DNA from: Neocallimastix lanati (nom. inval.)
Lineage: Eukaryota; Neocallimastigomycota; Neocallimastigomycetes; Neocallimastigales; Neocallimastigaceae
Assembly: GCA_016946835.1 (NCBI GenBank)
Contig: JACVTC010000109.1
Coordinates: 222,501-237,500, forward strand
Length of the DNA: 15,000 bases
Direction: 5' to 3'
Part shown: positions 1 through 7,689 of the stretch, piece after piece
Numbering within the stretch: the stretch's first letter is position 1
Layout of the letters: the number at the start of each line of letters is the position of its first letter
Program-made: the position numbers and the translations under genes
The notes under the pieces: generated by a model
Seen by the model: only the letters and a program-made list of their open reading frames with translations
Told to the model about the DNA's origin: nothing
Database searches by the model: none

Positions 1-217
1 TTGAAGGAGGTCCTGTTACAAATGATGACGGGGTTGGATAGAAATTAATTTCTTCTGAAATTTCCCTTTGTTGTATATAATTATATTGTTGATTTTGTTG
101 TGAATTTTCCTTTTTTTCGTAAGCTGTTGTTGTTGAAGAAGAAGAATCAGAACGAAATTCAGGGCCAATACTTGGATGTGCAGGTCTTTTCTTTCTTAAT
201 TCTTCGTAAATATTCAT
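1..217 (-). CDS. N-terminal part of an unrecognised hydrophilic protein (runs off left edge)
   Basis: An open frame starts with ATG at 217-215 on the minus strand and stays open for 72 codons to the window edge, so only the N-terminus is visible. The protein starts MNIYEELRKKRPAHPSIGPE, followed by a Ser/Thr run (about residues 25-31), a Gln/Asn-rich stretch (about 39-50) and a Pro/Ser/Thr-rich segment (about 60-72). There is no signal peptide or membrane segment. The composition suggests a disordered N-terminal region, as in many fungal regulatory or scaffold proteins, but I recognise no domain and assign no function. It is supported as coding by base composition: the frame is far less AT-rich than the DNA upstream, which changes sharply into poly(T) and AT-only sequence past the ATG. 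The start follows an A/T-rich leader, and no earlier in-frame ATG fits the composition change. The rest of the gene lies outside the window. Confidence 0.72.
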   Translation of the reverse strand, partial: MNIYEELRKKRPAHPSIGPEFRSDSSSSTTTAYEKKENSQQNQQYNYIQQREISEEINFYPTPSSFVTGPPS

Positions 218-1250
218 TATATTTATATTTATTATTTAAAATTCTATATATAAAATAATACATTTCATTTTTTTTTTTTTTTTTTTTTTTAATTTAAAAT
301 AAAATTGTTATTAATTATCTTATATACTTTCTTAATAATTAATAATAGTTTATTAATAATTTAAAGAAATGAAATTCTAATTTTTATATTTTTATAAATT
401 TTAAATAAATAACTATTATTTCTTTATTATATATTATCATTTTGATAAATTATATATTTGTTTATTTAAAAATTTAAAATTGTTGTATTTAAATAAGATG
501 AATATATATTTTTAAAAAAATAAATATTTGTACATATACAAAGATTTAAAAAACTTGAAAAAAAGATAAATTTTATTTCATATATATCATAATTTACATT
601 TAATTTCTTCTTATCTTTATTTTCTTCTATTTATTGATTTATTTTGTTTTTATAAATTATTTAATTTTTTTATAATAATTTATTTTTTTTTTTTTTTTAT
701 GGTTTGAATGAAGACAAAATTTATTAATTATATATTTTATTCTTTATTATAATAAATAATTAAAACACCACAAATAATTATAATAATAATAAAAAAGGAT
801 TAATAATTAATAAATTTTTAAATAAAAATATAAAATTAAGATATTAAAAAATAAAAAAATAAAAAATATATAACTCTTTTTTTAATATGCTTAAATTATA
901 ATTAAACATGTACAAAAAATGTAGTAAATTAATTAAATATTAATTAATCATTATATTATTAGATAATAAAAATTTATAAAATAAAAATTATTTTTAAAAT
1001 TTTTATATTTTAAATTATTTTATAAAATTTATAGTTCTAAATTAATTTCTTTTTTTAATATATAATTTACTATTTTTACCTGAAATATATTAAAATTTCA
1101 AAATATTAATATATAGTTTTATAATTTAAAATAAAAAGAAAAAAAAAAAAAGAACTGTAATAATATTTTCATTATTTATAGTAATTATAACAATAAATAT
1201 CATAAATATCAACATTATATTTTATTTAATGCATCATGAAGATAATACTA
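218..1250. other. AT-only intergenic DNA upstream of the minus-strand gene
   Basis: I see no coding frame with plausible composition here on either strand. The stretch is almost entirely A and T with homopolymer tracts: poly(T) at 268-290 (23 nt) and 683-698, and poly(A) at about 1,138-1,151. The poly(T) tract nearest the ATG reads as poly(A) on the gene strand, about 50-75 nt upstream of the start. It could act as a nucleosome-excluding promoter tract, as poly(dA:dT) does in other fungi. That role is inferred. Confidence 0.5.
268..290 (-). promoter_or_regulatory. poly(dA:dT) tract in the promoter region of the minus-strand gene
   Basis: A 23-nt uninterrupted T run on the plus strand (poly A on the gene strand) lies 50-73 nt upstream of the ATG at 217. 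Such tracts exclude nucleosomes at fungal promoters. Similar tracts also occur away from genes in this window, so the promoter role is only plausible. Confidence 0.3.
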
Positions 1251-1345
1251 TATAAAATTTCAATATAAATATAAATTTCAATAAATATAAATTTCATTAA
1301 ATATAAATTTATATATAAATTTATATATAAATTTATATAAAAATA
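1251..1345. repeat. short tandem repeat, ATATAAATTT-type units
   Basis: About six to seven imperfect copies of a 12-17 bp unit built on 'ATATAAATTTCA' and 'ATATAAATTTATAT' run head to tail. The early units end in TTCA and the later ones in TTATAT, so the array degenerates in one direction. It is a minisatellite with no sign of coding function. Confidence 0.65.
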
Positions 1346-1570
1346 ATAAAATATATGTTTTATTATTATATAACAGTTAATGATATATAAATATAATAAA
1401 GAAAAATATATAAAATAATAAAGAAAAAAAAAGATATAAATGATAAAATTATTATATGAATATCAAATTCCTAAATTATATTATAAAAATAAGAAAAAAA
1501 AATTATAAACCAGATTTTATTTAAAGTTTTAAAGTTAAATAAATTTTTAATTTTGAATAGAATTCTTTAT

Positions 1571-1745
1571 AATACTTGTGTTACCGTTAAACTGTTTAAA
1601 CTAAATTTTTAATATTTATTATAAAGCATATAGATATTAATAATTAAACAATTAATTACTATACCCATCTTTTTATAAAATTTTAAGTTAAATACTCATT
1701 ACAGTTAGAGCAGTTTAAATTAAAATTATTTACTATAACGAATAT
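1571..1745. repeat. imperfect direct duplication, period about 119 bp
   Basis: The segment from about 1,571 to 1,625 recurs in diverged form at about 1,691 to 1,745. Shared landmarks in the same order are AATACT, TTAC-GTTA, GTTTAAA-TAAA and a TTTA-TATAA tail, each displaced by 118-120 bp. Small indels separate the copies. These two islands are the only G/C-containing parts of this stretch, which argues against chance similarity of AT-rich DNA. No gene is visible. Confidence 0.45.
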
Positions 1746-1868
1746 TTAAATTTAAATATTAACAAATCATCTTTTTTATTTTAGTACAAAAAAAAAAAAG
1801 TATTATGTATTTTTTAACTATATATAAAGTATACAAATAAATTTATAAATATATAAATAAAATTTGAT

Positions 1869-1890
1869 TAATATATATATATATATATAT
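1869..1890. repeat. (TA)n microsatellite
   Basis: An 11-unit TA run marks the left border of the more complex block that follows. Confidence 0.9.
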
Positions 1891-1923
1891 AAATGATAAT
1901 ACCTTTATTGTCTGATGAATTTG

Positions 1924-1954
1924 ATAGCTGTTTTAGCCCTATATCGTTTATTGA
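1924..1954. repeat. repeated module, copy 1 (ATAGCTGTTTTA + TCGTTTATTGA)
   Basis: The words ATAGCTGTTTTA (1,924-1,935) and TCGTTTATTGA (1,944-1,954) occur 8 nt apart here. They occur again, directly adjoining, at 2,635-2,657. All 23 shared bases match, and an 8-nt insertion or deletion separates the copies. The second copy is followed at once by a CACGTG site. Confidence 0.6.
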
Positions 1955-2078
1955 TTAATAATGTCCAGAATGTTGGAATATTGTATTTGTATGCCAAACT
2001 ACTTGAACAGGTATGGTTCATCATACAGTATATATGCATTTTGATACTATTTTGTTCATATATATATTATATAAAAAT

Positions 2079-2084
2079 CACGTG
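2079..2084. promoter_or_regulatory. CACGTG palindrome, site 1 (context ATCACGTGAC)
   Basis: This is a perfect E-box core within the 8-mer ATCACGTG, which matches the RTCACRTG consensus bound by fungal Cbf1-type bHLH proteins. It is one of three in this block. Binding here is inferred. Confidence 0.35.
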
Positions 2085-2463
2085 ACATATATTAATATAT
2101 AAATGTTATAGTTTTTATACAAATATATGCCATAAACAGTTTCGATTTTGAATGCCTTAAATATGCTATGATTGTATATTAATCATATATGTTTTTAGCA
2201 TTGTTTGTTGATGAACATTGAGCTAGTTTAGTATCAAAAAGCATTCAAAACCAGCATATTAACAATAATAGTTTACACAAAAATAATATCAATATATCGT
2301 TTATTTAATATATGAACAATAATAATAGTAAAATATCAACATATGAATCAAACTATGCAGCTATATCATTTATATATAAAACAGCTCAAATCGCATATAT
2401 ATCAATAATATACTAGTTTTATCACATATTATGCATATGGTGATATCTATATGAACAATCATC

Positions 2464-2464
<1 letters not shown>

Positions 2465-2496
<32 letters not shown>
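2465..2496. repeat. (TA)n microsatellite
   Basis: About 15 TA units sit between ATCGTT and GCGATATATG in the middle of the motif-rich block. Confidence 0.9.
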
Positions 2497-2498
<2 letters not shown>

Positions 2499-2634
2499 AT
2501 ATATGTTGGTTCTGCAAAACCTAGCTAGTTGAACAACTTATGCTCTTAATCATCAATATGCTAAATATATGCTCAATATCATTAAACTAGATAGGTTTGA
2601 AATATGCTAAAAACATTATCATTTATATTAAATT

Positions 2635-2657
2635 ATAGCTGTTTTATCGTTTATTGA
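2635..2657. repeat. repeated module, copy 2
   Basis: Second copy of the module at 1,924-1,954, here without the 8-nt spacer. It ends 3 nt before the CACGTG at 2,661. Confidence 0.6.
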
Positions 2658-2660
2658 AAT

Positions 2661-2666
2661 CACGTG
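2661..2666. promoter_or_regulatory. CACGTG palindrome, site 2 (context ATCACGTGAT)
   Basis: Second perfect CACGTG, within the 10-nt palindrome ATCACGTGAT and again matching RTCACRTG. It lies 80 bp from site 3. Confidence 0.35.
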
Positions 2667-2740
2667 ATATATATAAATTAACAATATGGTTTTTTATCAT
2701 TTATTTATGTTAAAACTATGCCATATTGTAAATTAAAAGT

Positions 2741-2746
2741 CACGTG
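2741..2746. promoter_or_regulatory. CACGTG palindrome, site 3 (context GTCACGTGGT)
   Basis: Third CACGTG, with the 8-mer GTCACGTG matching RTCACRTG. I found no other CACGTG elsewhere in the 15 kb. Confidence 0.35.
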
Positions 2747-2920
2747 GTAATTTATAAAATTTTTTTTGAATAAATGAATATGAATATATATTATTCTTAA
2801 AATTAAACTTTTTTTATATTAAAATTTTTTATTATTGAATGGTTTTTATGCTAAAATATGTCAAAAGCTATATCAAAATAAACCCTAAAAATACTGATAA
2901 TTATGAATGAAATGAATGAA

Positions 2921-3021
2921 TGGTTAAATGAAATGAAGCGAATGTAGACAAGTGAGACTCCAGCACAAAGCTTGCGACTGCGTAGAGTTCGAAGTCAGTC
3001 GAGAATGAGCGAAATGTAATC
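2921..3021. other. GC-rich foldable island, possible non-coding RNA or short insertion
   Basis: About 100 bp of near-balanced composition is embedded in AT-only DNA, with no open frame of note. It contains a perfect 6-bp hairpin (CGACTG at 2,975-2,980 with CAGTCG at 2,996-3,001, 15-nt loop). A 4-bp stem (CAAG 2,949-2,952 with CTTG 2,971-2,974) abuts it, so the two could stack. The words GCGA and GAGAC recur. The island is flanked by the direct repeat AATGAATGAA at 2,911-2,920 and 3,022-3,031, which could be a target-site duplication or just part of the ATGA-rich flanks. I do not recognise the family. A structured RNA, a SINE-like insert or the end of a mobile element are all possible. Confidence 0.35.
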
Positions 3022-3254
3022 AATGAATGAAGTAGAATGAAATAATATTTAATATTCAAAGATATTTCTTTAGTTTTATGATTACTACAACTTTCTTCTT
3101 TGTAAGGAATTTTCTTTGTTATGCTATTGGAATTTAAATCAATTATTGGATTTCCTCATGTAAAAATATCAATTAATTCTGGATACGATTCTAAAAAATC
3201 TATATAATCATAATTTTTATTACTTCTTAATTTTTTTACTTTCACACTTTGTTC

Positions 3255-3364
3255 TAATTTCAAATTATATTATATAATAATCTGAGGTAGTTTCAAATAG
3301 AGCAGGAATTACGTTAATATCTTCAAGAACAGGTAAAAGTATCTCTAGACCATAAGAATGAAAT
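3255..3364 (+). repeat. left arm of a long imperfect inverted repeat
   Basis: This arm pairs with 4,083-4,210. The core 3,279-3,308 matches the reverse complement of 4,154-4,183 at 28 of 30 positions. Outside the core, CAGGAA..GAACAG..TAGACCATA..GAATGAAAT on the inner side and an AT-rich stretch on the outer side also correspond in order. The arms flank roughly 720 bp of simple-sequence DNA. Confidence 0.7.
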
Positions 3365-3409
3365 AAGGAAAATGATAAAATATCTCAGGACTATAAAAAT
3401 GAATTAAAG
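3341..3409. repeat. 28-bp imperfect direct repeat, offset 41 bp
   Basis: ATCTCTAGACCATAAGAATG... at 3,341-3,368 is repeated in diverged form at 3,382-3,409 (ATCTCAGGACTATAAAAATG...). It lies at the inner edge of the left arm of the large inverted repeat. Confidence 0.5.
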
Positions 3410-3442
3410 AAATAAGTAATTTCATTTTTTTTTATTAGACTA

Positions 3443-3582
3443 CATTTTTTTTTTTTTTTTTTTTTGTTAATTTTTAATAAAATAATTTTTTTTATTTATA
3501 AAAGAATTTACATATTTAAAATTTATTTATGTATCTTTATAATATATGGTATAATATAATTTTATAAATTAATAATAATAAT

Positions 3583-3640
<58 letters not shown>

Positions 3641-3905
3641 TAGCTTTCATATAATATATAAAAATAAAAAAATTACCATTTCCAAGAAAAAAAAAAAAAA
3701 AAAGGATATTTAAATTTTTATTTTTTTTTTTTAATTATTAAAGATTTGTATTTGAATATATTACTTAATAATATAAATATTCCTTTCAATAGAACAAAAT
3801 TCTTTATTTTTAGTAAAAAAAACAATTAACATAATTTGTTAGTTATTTTGATGATTTCAATATTTAATATTTATTATTTATTATTACTGTTTTCTTTTTT
3901 ACACT

Positions 3906-3943
<38 letters not shown>

Positions 3944-4021
3944 AATTTCATAATTTAGCCAGCTATTAAATAAAAATTTGATTATATCTATTCAATGAAC
4001 CTTTTTTTCTCAAAAAAAAAA

Positions 4022-4052
<31 letters not shown>

Positions 4053-4060
4053 TAAAAATA
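3443..4060. repeat. simple-sequence tract cluster between the inverted arms
   Basis: No gene is visible. The stretch is mostly low-complexity tracts: poly(T) at about 3,445-3,465, (AAT)n at about 3,569-3,639, poly(A) at about 3,687-3,703, (TA)n at 3,909-3,940, then poly(A) at 4,012-4,028 followed by (AAAT)n to about 4,048. Such tracts often mark slippage hotspots or old retroposon tails. Confidence 0.8.
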
Positions 4061-4082
4061 AAGCATAGTAAATTAATAAAAT

Positions 4083-4210
4083 TATTTCATTCTTCATTTT
4101 TTTTATGGTCTAATGGTATTATTAATTAACTGTTCCAAAATATATAAAAGCAGTTCCTGCTCTAGATGAAACTACCTCAGATTATTTTATATTATACTTT
4201 ATATATAGTT
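4083..4210 (-). repeat. right arm of the long imperfect inverted repeat
   Basis: This is the inverted partner of 3,255-3,364, with core 4,154-4,183. On the plus strand the core reads VPALDETTSDYF, matching IPALFETTSDYY from the left arm. The duplicated unit is therefore a piece of the same dead coding sequence, not a recognisable transposon terminus. Confidence 0.65.
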
Positions 4211-4812
4211 CATATATTATTATACTTATCTACGTATAATACACCTAAATAAAATTTTCTAATTCCACAGCAAGCTTCAATTTCAGATGATAATAAATAA
4301 AATAAATAAAATGCTATATATATATTATTATTATTTCAATTTCTGAAATATATATATATATATATAAATTAAAATTTAATATAATTTCCAAAAATATTAA
4401 ACTTGTTTCAATTTCATATTCATTTAAACCAAAAAACTTAAAAAAATTTTCTATTTGTTTTTTGTTTTTTAAATTATTGAAAATTCATAATACATATTTA
4501 TACATATTATAATTTATTATAATATATAATAAATTTATATTGTTAGAAATATATTATATATCTTTTATTTATTATAAAACCTTATTTAAAAAATTAACTA
4601 TTAAAATACATATATCAATGTTTTTAAATTCATTATATGTTTATTTAGATAGTTTATATATTAATTGAAGATTTATATTAATTAAATATTATATATTGAA
4701 ATCTGTATTATTTTTTCATTTTTTTTGAATTTTAATTTTTTAAATTTTTATTTAATTTTTATTTTTTATAATCATTCAACTAATAAATTAATAGATTATC
4801 AGATTAATAAAT
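4211..4812. other. AT-only intergenic DNA
   Basis: No coding frame or structured element is supported. (TA)n runs occur near 4,316-4,325 and 4,350-4,366. Confidence 0.5.
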
Positions 4813-4867
4813 ATAAAAAAAATAAAAATAAAAATAAAAATAAAAAAATAAAAATAAAAATAAAAAT
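4813..4867. repeat. (AAAAAT)n microsatellite
   Basis: About nine units of AAAAAT/AAAATA run without break. The array directly abuts the last recognisable codons of the ankyrin pseudogene, so it may mark the point where that gene was truncated. Confidence 0.9.
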
Positions 4868-4868
4868 A

Positions 4869-5690
4869 GAAATTTCCTGAATGACATGCTATCATTAAAG
4901 TAATATCTCTTTGATTATTAGTAAGATGAAGATAAATATTCATTTCAAATAAATAATCGTACTGAAAGATAATTTAAGTTCATAAGCAATCATTAATAAG
5001 GTTTTTACCTTTTCTATCGATCTGAGAAAGATCTACGCCTTCTTCAACTAAGTATTGAACTAATGAAATATTCTTAGAACGAAATAAGGTAATTATAGGA
5101 CATTCTCCTTCACTAATAATATTTGTACAATTTATAACATTTTCGGCTTCAATTAAACTTTGAATTATATCTTTAATATCTGTTTTTTACAAGAAACTAT
5201 TAATGGTTAAATCACCTATTGGATTATTACGATTAACATCCGTTCCTTTTTTCATTTAAATAGGAGAGAAGAGAAGCATTAACTAAACATTTTAATTTCT
5301 ACATAGGTATCCATAACCAAATTCACCATATCCTTATTTTGATTAAGTAAACAAAGTAATAATGAAATATTTTCTGTCAGATTTGACCAATTAATAACTG
5401 CTTTGTATTCAATTAAATAACCTATACGATTTCTACATTTTCAGAACAACAATGACAGACTATCAATAATACCATATCATCAGAACAATTTACTTATTGA
5501 ATTTTTTTTATCACATTTTATTTAAATAATTCACTATATCAATAAGACTAGCTCTCTTCCATCCTTTTCCAAAGCTTCCTTTTTACAATTGGTTGTATTA
5601 ACATCAACAACATAAAATAATTTCATAACATCCCCATTGAAATATCGAGCAACTTGAATAAATATTATTTTTTTATTTTATAAGCCATAA
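4869..5690 (-). pseudogene. ankyrin-repeat protein pseudogene
   Basis: The minus strand encodes several ankyrin-like repeat segments in shifting frames. From the 5' end (about 5,690, near a possible ATG at 5,688-5,686) come RYFNGDVMKLFYVVDVNTT, then KRASLIDIVNYL after a frameshift. Next are IGYLIEYKAVINW and NKDMVNLVMDTYVEIKMF, then KKGTDVNRNNPIG. A shift at an A6 run leads to KKTDIKDIIQSLIEAENVI, followed by NISLVQYLVEEGVDLSQIDR and ITLMIACHSGNF. The helix pattern (I/LVxYLVExGVD) and the A-C-x-x-G-N motif are typical of ankyrin repeats. At least four frame changes and several stops make a functional protein unlikely. Spacing of the recognisable segments suggests six to eight original repeats. 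Ankyrin repeats bind other proteins, but the partner cannot be told. Introns could explain some breaks, but the stops within repeats argue for decay. Confidence 0.75.
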
Positions 5691-5716
5691 TATAATAAAT
5701 TATAGATCAAATATAT

Positions 5717-5759
5717 ATTTATATATATATATATATATAAAAAAAAAAAAAAAAAAAAA
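5717..5759. repeat. (TA)n followed by poly(A)
   Basis: About ten TA units are followed by a run of about 20 A, between the ankyrin pseudogene and the next coding-like segment. Confidence 0.85.
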
Positions 5760-5889
5760 GAAAAATAACTGTTTTATTAATTATAGAACAATTTGAAAAT
5801 AAATATTTATTTATTTTTAAATTTTATTTCATATATATATATATATTAATTTACTAATCCATTTAATAGTACAAGGAGATCACTAGTAA

Positions 5890-6072
5890 AAAGATGCTCA
5901 TTTGAAACACCTTTCGGGTAAGTCTTATTATATTAACCTTGCCTTAGGATTGATTTGTGTCGACATAGCAGATAATTATTATAATTATCTACTAAAATGC
6001 AAAGAAGGAGATGAACACCACAGAGATCCTATTGCCTTCTTTATACATTATTTCCCAGTCTTAAAAAATTAA
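5890..6072 (+). pseudogene. 60-codon open segment upstream of the copia relic, unrecognised
   Basis: A frame with no ATG start stays open from just after TAG-TAA at 5,884-5,889 to TAA at 6,070-6,072. It includes SYYINLALGLICVDIADNYY and a later HRDPIAFFIHYFPV stretch. Its composition is gene-like against AT-only flanks, which suggests a coding fragment rather than chance. I do not recognise it. It precedes the gag relic at 6,136 by only about 65 bp, so it may be part of the retroelement leader or LTR region, or an unrelated gene piece. A GTAAGT at about 5,919 and a TTAG at about 5,944 look like splice sites, but they would bound an implausibly short 30-nt intron. Confidence 0.3.
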
Positions 6073-6135
6073 TCTTATTCCATTTCTTTTATTTTCAAAG
6101 AAAAATGAATAAATTATAAATATTTATAAAATTTT

Positions 6136-6660
6136 AACCTAAACAACGAAAGTTTTCCCCAGTGGTACTCAGATTTGGTACTACATTTAAATACTATTGA
6201 ATTAGAGGATTATAGGATAATACCATAGAAATAGAAGATTTTGATTCCAATAAAAAGAAACTAAAATATTATAGCACAGTCAGAATCATCATCAAGAACA
6301 GTGTTGAAGAATTCAATAAAAAAAACTTTTAATAAATTGCAACAATGCATACTAAAGAATTAAAAGGAAGGTATTCAGAAAAAGGGCTTCTAGATTATAT
6401 GAAATTGAGTTAGATATAAAAAAGTTAAAAATTCAAAATGAAGACTCCAAACTATATCTAGATAATCTTAATACGTTATGAAACACATAACACATATGAC
6501 AATGAAGTTGATGTACAAAGAAAATAAAAACTTGACGAAAAAACAAAAATATTGTATGCTCTCGAAGAACTAAACAAATGAGGAATCAACAACGCTTTAC
6601 AAAAAACATTAGCAAATTAAGTATTGTTAAAGAAGTAACCAATTGTAACATTATTAGTGT
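6136..6660 (+). pseudogene. copia Gag, N-terminal part (broken)
   Basis: This is the capsid-domain remnant of a Ty1/copia Gag, the protein that forms the virus-like particle in the cytoplasm. The N-terminal segment ESFPQWYSDLVLHLNTIELE (from 6,148) has the family's N-x-P-x-W start followed by the hydrophobic helix. Later pieces include LYEIELDIKKLKIQNEDS and KLYLDNLNTL at about 6,394-6,477 and ILYALEELNK at about 6,550-6,580. The last is the conserved 'L-x-x-L' helix near the end of the capsid region. Several frame changes and stops interrupt it. The frame dissolves into AT-only DNA at about 6,660. Confidence 0.72.
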
Positions 6661-6672
6661 ACTATAAGTTTC

Positions 6673-6693
6673 ATTACATTAATGGAATGTAAT
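6673..6693. repeat. perfect 8-bp hairpin
   Basis: ATTACATT and AATGTAAT pair around the 5-nt loop AATGG, just past the point where Gag similarity ends. Confidence 0.6.
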
Positions 6694-7140
6694 AATATTT
6701 AATTATTTTTATCAAAATAGTTATATCTTTTTAGACAAGTAATAATTAATATAACGTTTATTTAATTTATATTATATTTATACAGTTAAATATAATTAAT
6801 AATTTATTTAATTATATATTAAACATTTGTTTAACATCAAAAATTATTTAATTAAATATTTTTTATCCATTTAAATAATAATAATTTATTTAATTATTTA
6901 TTTAATTATTAAATTTAGTTTTAGTTTTATATACAAATTATACATTACTCAATATTTTATTATGTATTCTGAATTTTATTTAGTTTGTATTTTACATTAT
7001 TAATATTATTATTTCGTATTTCTATGTAAAGTTCTAGAAGAGAGAACTAAATAGATAGAATTATACTTTTTATGATGGAGATAATTTTATTATTTTATTC
7101 TTTTATTTTTGATTATTAAATTAGATTAAATAATCTGTTA

Positions 7141-7188
7141 ATTAAGGTTTTTCCAATTACTTCTTGGAAGTAATTGGTTTTACTTAAT
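7141..7188. repeat. strong hairpin, 11-bp perfect stem with extended outer pairing
   Basis: CCAATTACTTC (7,153-7,163) and GAAGTAATTGG (7,167-7,177) pair perfectly around the loop TTG. Outside an internal loop of T-rich sequence, ATTAAG (7,141-7,146) pairs with CTTAAT (7,183-7,188). No U run follows it in a bacterial-terminator style, and the setting is eukaryotic. Confidence 0.75.
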
Positions 7189-7197
7189 CAATATAAT

Positions 7198-7222
7198 GAT
7201 CAATATGGATAGAATATTGATC
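7198..7222. repeat. 9-bp perfect hairpin
   Basis: GATCAATAT (7,198-7,206) and ATATTGATC (7,214-7,222) pair around GGATAGA. It lies 10 bp after the previous hairpin, so the two form a tandem structured unit. Confidence 0.7.
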
Positions 7223-7689
7223 GAAAACTTATCTATGTTTTTTATCTAATATTTTCATCTTATATATAGCCTTATTTTCACAAAAGTCTAAATAACCCTC
7301 TTGAGGTTCTCTTTGAGAAATCAGGAGTTGTTATTATTAAAACAATTATAAAATAATAAAATAATAATATTAATAATACTACTACTAATAATAATAATGA
7401 TAATAGTAATAATATAAAATCTTTTAATAATTATATTATTAATAAATATTATTTTTATCTATTAATAATATAATAAAACAAACTTCATATTAAAACTTAC
7501 TTTTACGATTTTAGTGTTTTCTGTTTACTTTAATTTGTATAATAAACTCACAAACTTGAATGAACTATAGATAAAAACAATTCCTTTTCTAAACCATTAA
7601 TATTTGTGATTATAATTAATATTAATGATTAATAATTTAATTATAATAATTTTATAAATAAATTATTACATAGAGGAATTATTTATTCA

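Larger units (their letters stand above)
1891..2880. other. non-coding block of higher complexity with recurring short motifs
   Basis: This roughly 1-kb block contains no coding frame but is clearly less AT-only than its surroundings. It is built from a small vocabulary of words repeated on both strands. ATATGC/GCATAT occurs more than ten times. TATCGTTTA or ATCGTTTA occurs near 1,943, 2,297, 2,461 and 2,646. GCTAAAAACAT occurs directly near 2,606 and inverted near 2,188. GCATTCAAAA occurs near 2,240 and inverted near 2,147. Three CACGTG palindromes also lie inside it, and a long (TA)n run sits in the middle. It may be a decayed mobile or satellite-like element, or a regulatory block. I cannot assign a function. 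Confidence 0.5.
3050..3415 (-). pseudogene. decayed minus-strand coding fragment, family not recognised
   Basis: Read on the minus strand, this stretch gives protein-like segments in different frames, broken by stops and shifts. The first, from about 3,385 down to 3,265, includes LPVLEDINVIPALFETTSDY. The second, from about 3,222 down to 3,060, includes YDYIDFLESYPELIDIF, an in-frame TGA where TGG would fit, and then NPIIDLNSNSITKKIPYKEE. Codon composition is gene-like compared with the AT-only flanks. I do not recognise the family and assign no function. A piece of the first segment recurs inverted at 4,083-4,210. It could be a dead gene fragment or part of a mobile element. Confidence 0.4.

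Noticed and set aside
2975-3001. tRNA-like GTTCGAA (T-loop/B-box) in the GC island
   Set aside because: The bases beside it do not form a 5-bp T stem and no acceptor stem or A-box is in register; it sits in the loop of the CGACTG hairpin.
3569-3639. regular repeat array considered as CRISPR
   Set aside because: It is an uninterrupted (AAT)n microsatellite with no spacers, in a eukaryotic setting.
6163-6173. TGGTACTCAGA resembling a tRNA primer-binding site
   Set aside because: It lies inside the recognisable Gag N-terminal coding segment (QWYSD), so it is codons rather than a leader site.
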